64,000 nucleotides of DNA from Smallanthus sonchifolius (lineage: Eukaryota > Streptophyta > Magnoliopsida > Asterales > Asteraceae): NCBI GenBank assembly GCA_023525975.1, contig CM042032.1, forward strand, positions 21,148,001 through 21,212,000, read 5' to 3'. The translations under genes and the position numbers were made by a program. Under the pieces are notes generated by a model. The model was not told the origin of the DNA. It made no database searches and saw nothing but the letters and a program-made list of their open reading frames with translations. This document shows positions 1 through 11,843 of the stretch, piece after piece; positions within the stretch are counted from its first letter, which is position 1, and each line of letters starts with the position of its first letter.

Positions 1-599
1 TAATTAGAAAATTATGTTTTAAATACTTAATATTTTTAAACCCTAATTAGTTTTTTACAAGGTAAAGGGGTTTATAAATAATTTTATATTCTAGATAACG
101 TCCATAAACTAAGGATTTGATAAATGTTTTGTTTAACCAAAATAACTATATATATAACCCTTAGTTTAATAAAATTCATGACGTCACAAAACACGAATGT
201 TTATGGATTTAAAAGTTATTAGTAAGGTTTAAAATACAATAACGTTTGACACGTCCTTGAAATATATAATGGTAACGAAGTAATACTTTTTCTTTAATAA
301 GAATATTAACATTTCTAAAAGGGGTTGGTTTATAACAAAATATATATTTATATATGTATATTTTTCAAATGATTTATAACAACAAAATAAATTTACATTG
401 GTTCATCTAATTTTTATTTAAAAGATACTGCACCATACGGATTTTAGATTAAAAAAAAATATCAAAACTATCAGAACTAAAACTTTAAAGAAAAAAAAAA
501 GATTTATTACGATTCATTTTGTGGAAATTAGATTTAATTTAAAACATACACACTTGGGTGTGTGTGGAAACAAAACAGAACAAACAAACAAAAAGAACA

Positions 600-672
600 A
601 GTGGCCTGCCGGGTAGAACCTAAGACCTTCTGTTTAGATGCTTAAAGCTCTAACCGATGGGCTGAGTACTAC
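600..672 (-). other. tRNA-like segment embedded in the G LTR (copy 1)
   Basis: On the minus strand there is an A-box-like run (AGCCCATCGGTTAGAGCT) followed about 30 bases later by a B-box-like GGTTCTACCC, then a T-rich stretch. The other LTR has the same segment at 31422-31495 with a better T-arm (GGGTTCTAACCC). Acceptor-stem pairing is poor, so it is a relic or SINE-like insertion rather than a working tRNA gene. Confidence 0.5.
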
Positions 673-1401
673 TTTAATTTAATACATATAAAATAAAATA
701 GTTAAATACTTGAGAATACAACATCTTCTTCCCTCAACCAACACAGATCGAAACCCACATAACCCCCCCCCCCCCCAAATCAATTTCTGATTTTGATAGC
801 AGTAAGGTGACGAGTGATTACTGATTTCGTCCTTCAAGAGCACACAAGAAATGACATGCTTGGAGCCGAAGGAACCGATTGGAATAGAGAAAAAAGAAAA
901 ATAAGAGATGATTTTGCTATGGGGACTCAAATGGGGTACTTGTAGGATGATTACGAACGCGTGGGAGATTGAAGGGATTGCACCAAGAAATTGCAAATTT
1001 TTCCACCATTTACGACTTACCAAAAGTGGGTTTCAATCCCTTTGAATTCGGTTTTGATTTTTGAATCCATCAATTGATACGCAGTCAAGAATGGATTGTG
1101 AAATGATTTGGACACAAATAGGAGGGATTTTATGGCGGATTTAAGGGATTTGATTTAGATTTACACACTTTTTACTTTCAAAGTCAAATTTGAGTTAAAG
1201 GGGAGGGGGGTTTCAAGCACAATAAAAGGAGTTCAAAAGCTATAAAGAGGTTCAAAGCTTTCTTTTTAAACTTATTTATTTAAAATAAAAATGTACACAT
1301 TATTTACTTCATTACTATTATTTTTTCTTTTAAAAAATAAAATAAAATAAAACTTCATTTTTATAAACTTAAAAGTTCATAATTAGATTATTTAATATAT
1401 C

Positions 1402-1403
<2 letters not shown>

Positions 1404-1457
<54 letters not shown>
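1404..1457. repeat. AT dinucleotide microsatellite
   Basis: An uninterrupted AT run of about 50 bases in the G LTR. A shorter run sits at the matching place in the other LTR (about 32239-32268), so its length has drifted since insertion. Confidence 0.95.
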
Positions 1458-1458
<1 letters not shown>

Positions 1459-2312
1459 TATAAAATTATATATACATATATAAAATTTAAAAGTGAAAAT
1501 TCTCAAAACTCTATGTCGTTACATGTTTGGATAATTGATATGGCGTGATGTACGGTATAAATATGTTGTAACAAGGTTGAAATAATATGACACGTCACAA
1601 ATTTTATTATTATTGTACAAAAATGAAACATTACACAAAAGTCATGGATGTTACAGTATCCCCAAGTAAACTGAATGAGGAACGAGATGAGGGTGCTTGA
1701 GTTTCATTTAATCCTCACATTCCGATGTAAACTCTGGATCACGTTTGGATTCTCAATGAACTTTGAAAATTGGTTTGAGGGGTACGGTTGATAACAAGAT
1801 TCATGTATGTTACTCAAAGTCAGGCATGAATGGTGATAACGGATTTAGCTTGAAGAGAATTAAGGAGAAAATTGTCTAAGAATAATTTTGGACTCCAAAG
1901 GTGGAATGCATCACTTGAAATGAAGACGGTGAGAAATTGTTTTTTTTTATGATCAAAACTTGTTAAGGATGTAGTCTATTATGTTCAGGAATTGTCAGTG
2001 GATATGAGATTTCACAAACATTGGTCCAGGTCAAAATAACATAAAACTTTACGTGACACGAGTGACGCTACTTTTGACAATATGACAGGAACACTTATAT
2101 ATAGGAAGTACCAGCGGCGTATCCACCATGCCCTTGTCATATCACATTAATTTCGTTACTATATATATCACGATATGTTTTATGTCATAACATATGACAA
2201 TATTTACTATGTTTTTTATGCGCTGATTTTTATAATTATGTGTGCACCCGTAATTACTCGAATCATCGCATGGTTCATATAGATTCTTCCGTTGTGTGCG
2301 GGTCATGAGAGG

Positions 2313-3293
2313 TAGGGATGAGCTTTTGGTACCCAATACCCGTACCGATACCCGTACCGTACTGGTACCCGTACCGAACCGGTACCGAAACACCAAAACG
2401 GGTACCGGTACCGGGACTTATTTTTTCTGATTTTGGTATCGGTACTGGTCGGTACCGGTACTTTACCGAAAAATACCACTTTAGTCCCGAAAATACCGAA
2501 AATATGAAGGGTCTTTTTTTATAAAATTTTTTTAACATGGTTTGCTTTTTTAACCATTCTTTTCAAAACCATTCGGATTTTTAAACATCATTTTTCAAAA
2601 CCGTTTTTTTTCTAAACAGCTTTGTTTAAAACCGTTCGTTTTGTCAAACGTTTTTTTAAACCGTTCAATTTTTTTAAACGTCTTTTTTTAGTTATTTCTT
2701 TTTTTCTAAACGTCTTTTTTAAAACCGTTCGTTTTGTCGAAACATCTTTTTTAAAAACGTTCATTTTTTTCTAAACATATTTTTAAAACCGCTCGTTTCT
2801 TAAAATGACGGATTTTGAAAACAGGTATTAAAAAAATAGCGTTTTAAAAAAAAATATCCAGACATTGAACAAAAGGAAAGATACATTTTTTTTCTAGTTA
2901 AAAAAAAATATTTAAACACTAAACAAAAAAAACTATTTAAAATTGCTTTGGTGGAATGAAAGCAATTCACATTTTTTTTAAATGACGTTTGAAAAAATAT
3001 TTTTTTTTAAAAACGTTCATTATTTTGTAATTCCTTTTTTAAATAACCGTCATTTTAAATAGGCCGACTCATGAACTCGTTAAAAAGAACGGCTATAAAA
3101 AAGATATTTACCAAAACGAACGGTATTAAAAACAATAATTTATGAAAATTTGTATTCGGTTCCAAACAGGTACCGAGTACCGAAATACAGGTACCGTACC
3201 GGTACCGGTACAGGTACCAATTCTATATTTTCGGTACCGGTATCGGTACCCGTTTTCCTACAAAATTCGGGACCGGTACCGAGCTCATCCCTA
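2313..3293. mobile_element. Non-autonomous DNA transposon with GGTACC-rich terminal inverted repeats
   Basis: The left end reads TAGGGATGAGCTTTTGGTACC and the right end is its near reverse complement (GGTACCGAGCTCATCCCTA). Each subterminal 150 bases is packed with GGTACC, CGGTACC and GGTATCGG units in opposite orientation, so the two ends could pair over a long stem. The centre is AT-rich with repeated AAACCGTTCG and AAACGTCTTTT words. No transposase is present. A TA duplication is possible if the ends are GGGATGAGC/GCTCATCCC, but I see no longer duplication. Short frames at 2275-2538 and 2318-2524 are products of the repeats. Confidence 0.75.
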
Positions 3294-3540
3294 AATAGTA
3301 AGGTCAATCAGAAAAACTAAAGAGTAATAATGTGGCATAACTTAGAGTTCCATAGCTTCCTCGGGTTTGAACAAGATTACGTCAAACTCCAAGTAGTTTT
3401 AAAGTTTTCAGCTTCCACGTTTTTGAACAAGAATACGTCAAACCCCGAGTAGCTTTAAATTTTTATAGCTTCCAACTTTTATGAATAAAGTGAATGATCA
3501 TGCCTTGTGTATAATGTGATCAATTAATTGCAACAACTGT

Positions 3541-4400
3541 AGACAGTCTAGTTCCGTGTATAATGTAAACACCCAAGTTTAATATATGATTTAGTGTCAT
3601 GTACATTGTAAACAAATAGGTTTCATGTATAATATGAATAATTTAGTATCATGTATATTATAAACAAATAAGTTTCATGTATAACATGAGCAATTTAGTA
3701 TCATGTATTTTGTAGACAAATAAGTTTCATGTATATTGTGAATAATTTAGTATCATGTATATTGTAAACAAATAAGTTTCATATATAATATGAGCAATTT
3801 AATGTCATGTATCTTGTAAATAAATAATTTTTATGTATAATGTGAACGATTTAGTATCATGTATACTGTAGACAAATAAGGTTCATGTAGGATGTGAACA
3901 ACTTAGTATCATGTATTTTGTAAACAAATAAGTTTTTATGTATGATGTAAACAATTTATTATCATGTATTTTGTAAATAAGTAAGTTTTCATGTATAATG
4001 TAAATAATTTAGTATCATGTATTTTGTAATCAAATAAGTTTTCATGTATGATATAAACAATTTAGTATCATGTATTTTGTAAATAAATAATTTTTCATGT
4101 ATAATATAAACAATTTAGTACCATGTATTTTGTAAATAAATAAGTTTTTATGTATGATGTAAACAATTTAGTATCATGGATTTTGTAAATAAATAAGTTT
4201 TCATCTATAATGTAAACAATTTAGTATCATGGATTTTGTAAATAAATAAGTTTTCATGTATAATGTAAACAATTTAGTATCATGTAATTTGTAAATAAAT
4301 AAGTTTTCATGTATAATGTAAACAATTTAGTATCATTTATTTTGTAAACAACCAAGTTTCAAGTATCAGTGATCAATCTAGTATCATGTATATTATGAAT
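3541..4400. repeat. Tandem array of about 16 units of 51-53 bp
   Basis: Each unit carries a version of ATTTAGTATCATGTAT, then TTGTAAAYAAATAAG, then TTTCATGTATAATGTRAAC. I count about 16 starts, near 3590, 3643, 3694, 3745, 3797, 3848, 3901, 3955, 4008, 4061, 4114, 4167, 4220, 4273, 4326 and 4378. Units near 4010-4330 resemble each other more than those at the left edge, which suggests the newest duplications are there. No coding potential. Confidence 0.9.
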
Positions 4401-4673
4401 GTTCATATGTAAGTTATTGAATCTCATGAGTAGCGTAAACTATCGAATTTTGTGAGTGTTGCTTGACGTTTATGTGTAACGCGAGTAGTTGGGTTTTAAA
4501 TTTTCAATTTTGTTGAGGTTTATATGGATGGTTAACGCCTACTTGAAATGATTTATCTCTTTGAAGTGCCTAGTGTACTCATACATTTCCGAATGTGCAA
4601 GATAACAAGAAGGTTTTGTAGGTATTTAGATTGGTGTGCTTTCGAATAACTGATTTGTGCTTTTTGTTTGTAT

Positions 4674-5147
4674 TGTAGGTCCTCATGTCACTTCTACAGA
4701 TCGTTCTCGTGATAAGACGTGTCGTTAACTCAGAGTGCGGAATCCAACGAATCAATGCTTGCATACACCAAAGACAATAGAGACAATCAAGTAAATAAAC
4801 TTCACGCTTGTATTCCAATTCTCAATAGAGTTTACAGACTCAATCGTTCAACTCAGTTCTAGTTCTGATCGATCTTGTTCTATTTCGATCCCCTAAACTG
4901 ACTCTATAAACATCTATATATAGACTACTGACTCGCCTCTAACATACTAAGCGAACTTATTAAGTTCGCCTCAGATAGACTTAAGCGAACTTAACAAGTT
5001 CGCCTCTGTTAGCCTAGGAAAACTTAACAAGTTCGCCTCTAGCATAACTTGTATAAAAACACTTAGAACATTATTACATACAAAAACATAAAGACATTAG
5101 ATCTAAACTATTACAAAGCTTTTGTCATTACAAACTATATCCTAACA
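4674..5147 (-). repeat. 3' LTR of A
   Basis: 474 bp, nearly identical to 27842-28337. Palindromes of the GCGAACTTAACAAGTTCGC type lie at 4948-5040 (three, one mutated to GGAAAACTT). They sit just upstream, on the minus strand, of a TATATATAG box near 4915. Confidence 0.93.
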
Positions 5148-5160
5148 GACTCCCCCTGAC
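5148..5160 (-). other. Polypurine tract of A
   Basis: GACTCCCCCTGAC on the plus strand is GTCAGGGGGAGTC on the element's sense strand, directly next to the LTR where plus-strand priming occurs. Confidence 0.85.
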
Positions 5161-5280
5161 AATAGCTTGATCTTCGGTCTTCTGTCTTCGTGATGAGCTC
5201 TTCCAATTATCCGGCAATATGCTTCCTGCATGCACTCCATATCTTCTACATATCTCCAACACTCGCTTGTACTGCAATCC

Positions 5281-6900
5281 TTATTCTTTCCATTCATCAG
5301 TGAACATGATTTCATTCTTTCTCAACGTTCTCTGATCTTTCTTTGAAAAATTAATAAGATTCATTGCATCATAGAAACATACAATGCCCTTATTATCTTT
5401 GTCTTCAATCCTTGCTTCACTAGTATTAACATCGACATACCACCATTTCATATTCCCAAGGAAATCTTGAGGAATCTTCTTCAATGGTATCCTGTGTACA
5501 GCACGTACTGGTCTGAATTTGTACTTCCAGGTCACTTTCCCAGTCTTTTGATCTATGTTCTTCACTCTCTTTCCTTTTTGAGGCTTTAGCCTTTCATACT
5601 TCCTCGAACCACCTTCTCTTTTGATCAGATTTGCTATCACATCAGCTAATCCAAACTTAGCTCTATTAATAAGTGGCTTTGAAGCTAGGCCATTCATTTC
5701 ACACCTTGGCAAGGTATTGAAATACTTGATCCTTGGCTTTAAGTACTGAACACCATCAGATCTTATAATAGAAAATAGTTTTATGTCATTATCATAAAAC
5801 CAGCTTATGATTCTTCCTACACACCTCTCTTTATTCACATAGTTTTCTTTCTGAGCAGGTTGTGCTTGAGACTTGGGTAGCACCTTCATCCAGCTATTCA
5901 CTACTTCTCTCCACTGTTCTCTAGTCATACATGTATTTCTGTACATCACAGGTTCTTCATTCACCTTTGGAGACTCAGTGTGAGTAGTATTAGCTTCAGC
6001 ATCTGTATTGGACTAAATGTTTTTATCATCAGTATCAATCTTAGAATCAGCAGTATCTTCAGGCAGTGTGATGTCTTGTCTATAGAATCTGTTGTTCCTT
6101 CATAATTAAACTCATGAATAACATCATCTTGGATGAAGTTATAAGGGACATTAAGACCATCACAGCCTTCATAAATCACTTTATCTTGACTTTTCTCTAT
6201 CTCTATCTCCACTATCTCTCCTTCTTCTATTTCAGTATCTGACACATCATCTTCTATGTCATTGAATAATTCATCTATGTCATCAAGACATGCTATCTTT
6301 TCAGCTTCTTCCTCCTCAGACTCTGGAAAGAACTCCAACAATAAGATTTCTTCTTCATTAACTCCAGAAGTATCTTTGTTTCCATCAATGGATTGTGATG
6401 TCGACTCCCCCTGAACTTTAGAAATAGGATTAACGTCAGCGTATTGACGATCACCCTCAATATTACTAGAAGGATCATTGTCTTCATCATCATGTCGCTG
6501 AATAGACTCAGTGTGACGTGCATCACGTATCCTTAACTCCCCCTGAGCGTCAAGACGCTCAACAAGTTTGGACACTAAAGCCTGCATAGCAGCAATCTGC
6601 GTAGCTTGAGTCTGAATCACCAACTGTCGTTGAGTATCAGTAGATACAAGAGTATCCACCTGAGTTTGTAAAGCAAACACTTGTAATTCAAGGAAAGTAA
6701 TCCTATCAGAATCAGAAGGCTTAGAAGGACCAGCTGAAGATTGAGGAACGGAAGTACTACGAGTAGGAATAACCACTTGAGGAACAGGAGTGAGAACATG
6801 AGATTGTTCTTTAGAACCTGGAGGTGTGACAATAAAGGAAGCAACAAAAGTAGCATCCTCCACACCTTGTGAAAATTGAGCAGTAGCAATTAAAGCAGCC
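5281..6900 (-). pseudogene. aORF of A, C-terminal half (broken, split by B)
   Basis: Two overlapping frames (5961-6902 and 5281-5964) match the middle and end of the intact-looking D protein. First comes an S/T- and acid-rich stretch with a coiled-coil-like QVFALQTQVDTLVST region and an acidic IEEGEIVEIEIEK motif. Then comes a basic globular domain with IISWFYD, YFNTLPRCEMNGLASKP and MKWWYVDVNTSEARIED. A frameshift near 5960 joins the two frames, and a CAA-to-TAA stop at 5281 removes the last roughly 40 residues seen in D. The N-terminal part lies at 25916-27256. Function unknown. Confidence 0.85.
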
Positions 6901-8360
6901 ATGAGTGTAAGGCCCTAAACCCGGGAGGCCTCACTTGTTGGATTTACTCATTCACAAACAGTTCTTAAACTTGATCATCAAATAACACAGCGGAAAATAC
7001 TTCAATAAAACATAACCATTACATTGTTTAAAAACGAAAGCGTAACATATTCTATTACATAAACATATCATAATCTAATCATAACGGGATGCTAGTCTTC
7101 ATGATCAACCGGGTAACTCTTCTCGCTTGCCAAGCATCACCGTCCATCATCCATATCTGCCTTAACCTGAATGTGCATACTAAAAAAAGTCAGCTACGCT
7201 GGTGAGTTCTAGTTTTTGTTCGATTTAAGAAATGGTTCATCATTTAAAACATTCATTAGGGTTTAACATCACGTATAAGAAAACAGGGCCTTTCGTTCAT
7301 CATTGAAAACCTTCAAACATTTTTCCTCATCATAAACACATTGAACGAATCATTTGTTTAAAACATTTAACATTCATTTAAGTCATACATTACTATCTAC
7401 AATCTGTATCTTTCTTTAAGCGTCTCTCTGTCCCCGAAGGAACCTTGCATGTCGTGGGCAACCGTTACGTATCGCTGTCATTGCCACAACCTTTACCATT
7501 CGTACTGTCATTTAGTATGGTATTGCCTCTAAGGCTTAACTGCACGAAGACCAACAATACCATACATTTTGTCAATTCCTCTTTGTATTGCCCCCAAGGC
7601 TAACTGCACGAGGACCGACAATACCCATTCAGTTGCCCCTATGGCTCTCATGTCCATAGACCGACAACCTCCATTGACGGTTATGGCTCACGGCCATAAC
7701 ACCGTCATATCATAATTTAACCTTACATAGGGTCAAGTTAACCCCTGAATAACGCCGTTACTCCCTACCAGTTGTACAACATCAAACCATTGGCAGGCCA
7801 CCAAGACACTGCCCCTGTTGCTCTTATGGCAACTATGGCTCGCTGTCCATAATCTACCACAAGGCTGGGAATTACATTCCCAGACTTCATTCGTCAATTC
7901 CATTCATTCGACAGATTAGATTTGTAATGACTTCTTTAAAACCTTTTCCCTTTATCTTTTCTTTTCATAAAACCTTTCATTCATTTTCGAAACCCTTTAC
8001 CTCTAGTTTAAACCGTTTCTTTATAAACATTTCGTTCGTAAACATTCCATTCATAAAACTTTCTTTCCATAAACCGTTCATTCCAAATCATTTCATTTCG
8101 TAACATATAAGCATCATTTTATAAACATAGTTTCGTAAAAACATCATTTCATATGTATGCACACCAGCCCGAAAACATTATATAAAACATTTAAAAGAGG
8201 GCTTCTAGAACTCACCTGATAAGCTAATCCGGGTTGCCCTAAACAAAGGTCCCACTACGTCACTTCCGACCTGAATTTGATAGTTAAATACACATCAAAC
8301 CCAATCCTGACTCTGCGGTTTAACCATTCTAAACATACTAACTTTACTTAAACAACCTGA

Positions 8361-8453
8361 TGCATGCGCCCTTAGCAAGTGCGCAGACCCTGCTTCCTGC
8401 GTACTTGATAAGTACGCAGGACCTGCTCCGTGCGTACTTGATAAGTTCGCACG
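8361..8453. repeat. Palindrome cluster in the left LTR of B
   Basis: One degenerate unit (GCGCCCTTAGCAAGTGCGC), one perfect GCGTACTTGATAAGTACGC, and one hybrid GCGTACTTGATAAGTTCGC. Each has an 8-base arm, 3-base centre and 8-base arm. The right LTR has an extra perfect unit (15334-15482). Confidence 0.9.
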
Positions 8454-8806
8454 ATCTGTTTCTTCGCAAAACCCTAACTTTCACATTCAGGTCTGATCAC
8501 GTCAAGATCCCGAACCTGTTTGCATTCAAAATGTTTGTTTTCCATTAAGGAACTCAAATCTATGTTTATCTTTCAGTTTTATCCGTGAAAACGTTACCTT
8601 TTCACCCAAAACCCGAAAAACCCAAAAACGAACAAAAACTCAGATTTAGGCCCGATCGTTACCTGAATCGAGTTTATGATCCAGAGGTTCTTCTCACGAG
8701 CTATGGAGCAACACTTTGCTGAAATCTTGGGTCGATTCGCCAACTTTCTCTCTCTACGCTTTCTCTCTCTAGAACTTGCAAATGAGAGAAATGATGGAGG
8801 TCTAAG

Positions 8807-8816
8807 CTATTTATAG
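8807..8816 (-). promoter_or_regulatory. TATA box of the B LTR
   Basis: CTATTTATAG on the plus strand reads CTATAAATAG on the sense strand, about 100 bases inside the LTR and upstream of a T/C-rich tract. The position fits a retrotransposon core promoter. Confidence 0.6.
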
Positions 8817-8920
8817 GGGCGGCTCCCCTTCCAGCCCGCCGTCCCATCCGGCCCGACCCGACATGCCTCGTTCGTTTATTTCGTTATTTTAACTGTCGTT
8901 TTATTTTTAGGATGTTACAA

Positions 8921-8934
8921 GTCTACCCCCTTAC
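8921..8934 (-). other. Polypurine tract of B
   Basis: AGTCTACCCCCTTA is TAAGGGGGTAGACT on the sense strand, directly abutting the LTR. E has an equivalent tract at 36558-36575. Confidence 0.8.
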
Positions 8935-8939
8935 AATAG

Positions 8940-10526
8940 GTTTTGTCCCCGAAACCTATCATAAGTCAAATAGATGTGGGTATGACTCCTTCATCTCCTT
9001 CTCCGTTTCCCAAGTGGCTTCCCATCCCTTTCGACGTTTCTATTGGACTTTAACCAATTGGAAAATCTTATTACGCAAACGCTTCTCCTTCTTGTCTAAG
9101 ATGGCCACGGGTTCTTTGATGTAATTAAGGCTGTTGTCGACCTCGATGTCAGTAAGTGGTACGTGAGCTGATTCATCCGCCAAACACTTTCGCAAGTGTG
9201 ATACATGGAAGCTGGTATGAATCCCACTCAACTCATCAGGCAACTCTAACCGATAAGCGACCTCACCAACCCGTGCCATTATCCTGAATGGTCCGACGAA
9301 CCTCGGACTTAACTTTTCTCTCCTCCTGAATCGTATTATTCCCTTACAGGGTGACACTTTCAACATTACTCTGTCCCCAACATCAAACACAATAGGCCTT
9401 CGTCGTTTATCCGCGTAGGATTTCTGACGATCTTGTGCGGCCTTCATTCGTGCTTTGATTTGATCAAACCTTTTCTGACGTTTCCCTTACTACTTCAAGA
9501 CTCCCTAATTCCTTTTATCCAATCTCACCCCAACAAATCGGGGTCCTGCATCTCCTCCCATACAACATTTCGTAAGGCGGCATGCGTATAGTCGTGTGAT
9601 GACTATTGTTGTATGAAAATTCGGCTAACGGCAGATGACTGTCTCAACTGCCGCCAAAATCGATAATACAAGCACGAAGCATATCCTCCAATGTCTGAAT
9701 GGTCCTTTCGGACTGACCATCCATTTGTGGGTGGTGTGCCGTGCTGATATTAAGCCTCGTGCCATCGCCTCGTGAAATCTTTTCTAGAACCTCGATGTGA
9801 ATCGTGTGTCCCGGTCAGATACGATCGTCAAGAGCATCCCATGCCGTGCTACTACATCGTTAATAAATACTTCCGCTAACCTTTCCGACTAGAACGTCTC
9901 GCGAATAGGTAGGAAATGAGCACTCTCCGTTAAACGGTCCACAATTACCCAAATGGTATCATGACCTTTAGCTGTGCGAGGTAGCTTGGTTATGAAGTCC
10001 ATGTAATGTGTTCCCACTTCCATTCCGATATATCAAGTGGTTGAATTTTTCCATACGGTTTCTGGTGTTCGGCCTTTACTTGTGAGCAAGTCAAGCACTT
10101 GCTTACGTACTTTGTCACTTCATGCTTCATTCCAGGCCACCAGTATTCCTTTCTCAGATCTTGGTATATTTTGTTGGTGCCAGGATGGATAGAGTACCGA
10201 GACTTATGAGCCTCATCCAAGATTTTGGTTCTAAGCTCGCCACCCATAGGTATCCATAACCGTCCAAAACGTGTCCTAACACCAAGGGTGTTATATTCCA
10301 ACTTGTCCTGTTGGCCAACCATCCTTTCCTTCTTTATGTTTTCTTCTTTAAGTGCCTCATCTTGAGCCTTTTCGATTTCTCTCATCACATGTGATGTTAC
10401 CACTAACTGGCAAGCTTTCACTCTAATAGGAGCAGGCACATCCTTTCGGCTTAGAGCGTCAGCCACCATGTTTGCCTTTCCAGGGTGGTACATGATCTCA
10501 CAGTCATAATCCTTCAGGAGTTCCAA
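8940..10526 (-). pseudogene. pol: pol of B: RNase H end, integrase and chromodomain-like tail (broken)
   Basis: Frame 9990-10526 carries the RNase H end and the integrase zinc-binding region (HPGTNKIYQ...CLTC with the H-H-C-C spacing). The catalytic-core region (about 9450-9990) is disrupted by frameshifts and stops. Frame 9040-9447 carries the integrase C-terminal part (SPRFVGPFRIMARVGEVAYR, HVSHLRKCL). A W-to-stop change after LVKVQ (near 9040) cuts off a chromodomain-like tail (KGWEATWE). Element E has the same region as one open frame, which gives the comparison. Confidence 0.9.
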
Positions 10527-10535
10527 CCATCGTCT

Positions 10536-11843
10536 CTACCTCATATTAAGCTCTCTTTGTTCAAAGAAGTACTTCAAACTTTTGTGGTCGGAGTAAATAG
10601 TAAACTTCACCCCGTACAGGTAGTGCCTCCAGATTTTTAATGCGAATACGACAGCAACAAGTTCAAAATCGTGGGTTGGATAATTAGCTTCGTGAATCTT
10701 CAACTGTCGTGACGCATACGCGATCACTCTTCCGCGTTGCATCAACACGTATCCCAATCCCTGACCCAAAGCGTCAAAGTAAATCACTAAGTCTTCATTG
10801 CCCTCGGGAAGGGCCAAGACTGGAGCTTGGGTTAGCCTCTTCTTCAATTCCTTAAACGCCTCATCTTGGGTCGAACCCCATTCATACTTTACCTCTTTTC
10901 GAGTCAACTTTGTCAACGGCGAAGCTATTTTCGAGAAATCCTGGATGAATCTCCGATAGTAGCCTGCCAATCCCAAGAAACTATGGATTTCAGTTGGTGT
11001 CTTAGGAATATTCCATTCTCTTACCGTCACTATCTTTGCTGGGTCAACCATAATGCCGTTCGGGTTAATGACATGACCTAGGAATTGGACTTCCCTAAGC
11101 CAGAACGCGCATTTGGAGAACTTAGCATACAACTTTTCCTTCTTCAGATCTTCTAATACTTCCTTCAAGTGACACGCGTGATCACCCTCATTCTTGGAGT
11201 AGATGAGGATATCATCGATGAACACGATTACCGATCGGTCCAGCATCGGTCGACACACCCTATTCATTAAATCCATGAACGCTGTGGGGGCATTCGTCAA
11301 TCCAAAAGACATCACGCGGAACTCGTAATGTCCATAACGCGTGCGAAATGCGGTTTTCGGTATGTCTTCTTCCCTCACTTTCAACTGATGGTACCCGGAT
11401 CGAAGGTCGATTTTTGAGAACCAACTTGCGCCCTGTAATTGATCGAACAGGTCGTCGATCCTTGGTAAAGGGTACTTGTTCTTCACCGTACGTTTGTTCA
11501 ACTCGCGATAATCAATGCACATTCTCATCGAACCGTCTTTCTTCTTCACAAACAACACCGGAGCACCCCACGACGAGATGTTCGGTTGGATAAATCCTTT
11601 CTCAAGTAAATCGTCTAGTTGTGCCATTAATTCTTTCATCTCCACTGGTGCTAGTCGATATAGAGCCTTAGCCACGGGTTGGGCATCTGGTACTAAGTCA
11701 ATTTGAAATTCAATCTCTCTGTCGGGTGGTATCCCAGGCAAATCCTCTGGAAACACCTCCGGGTACTCGCGTACCACGGGTACATCGTCTAGCTCCTTCA
11801 CTTCCTTACACTCGTCATTACGTACACCAGATAAGCCTCGCAT
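10536..11843 (-). pseudogene. pol: pol of B: reverse transcriptase and RNase H
   Basis: The 435-residue frame shows the gypsy reverse transcriptase series: the VEMKELMAQLDDLLEKGFI entry, WGAPVLFVKKKDG, KIDLRSGYHQ, the FRVMSFGLTNAP block and the catalytic FIDDILIYS (about residue 200). RNase H motifs follow (YFDALGQGLG, where DAS is usual, then SDHKSLKYFF). The frame ends at a CAG-to-TAG stop just before RRWLELLKDYDCEI, which continues at 10526. The polymerase core looks intact but the flanking protease and integrase are broken. Confidence 0.93.

Larger units (their letters stand above)
1..1655 (-). repeat. 3' LTR of element G (partial, start outside window)
   Basis: AT-rich sequence ending in GGATGTTACA at 1655. 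It aligns by eye with 30975-32438, including the AT run, a tRNA-like segment and the phrase around 1505-1655. The following bases (from 1656) differ from those after 32438, which places the LTR boundary. An open frame at 679-1023 lies inside it and I do not regard it as a gene. Confidence 0.7.
1656..4673 (-). other. Internal region of G, left part, no gene seen
   Basis: No reading frame with recognisable protein content. It begins just inside the LTR with CCCCAAGT, a weak reversed polypurine tract. It contains a terminal-inverted-repeat element (2313-3293) and a tandem array (about 3541-4400). Sequence at 3340-3480 holds two copies of a 60-70 base phrase (AAGATTACGTCAAACTCC and a variant). 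The region resumes at 28338 after nested element A. Confidence 0.6.
6906..8919 (-). repeat. 3' LTR of B
   Basis: 2014 bp and very similar to 13861-15615 plus 25594-25910. It contains a minus-strand CTATAAATAG box at 8807-8816. About 350-450 bases downstream of that box lies a cluster of GCGTACTTGATAAGTACGC palindromes (8361-8453). A short frame at 8360-8548 comes from those repeats. Confidence 0.95.

Noticed and set aside
764..777. Link between the C-run at 764-777 and the one in C's aORF (both followed by AAATC)
   Set aside because: Homopolymers with short matching flanks are too likely by chance, and the contexts are unrelated.
679..1023. 114-codon open frame
   Set aside because: Lies in an LTR, is not kept in the matching LTR, and has no family resemblance.
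2275..2538. Frames rich in Gly-Thr-Gly-Ile and Pro-Val on both strands
   Set aside because: Translation of GGTACC repeats in a transposon end.
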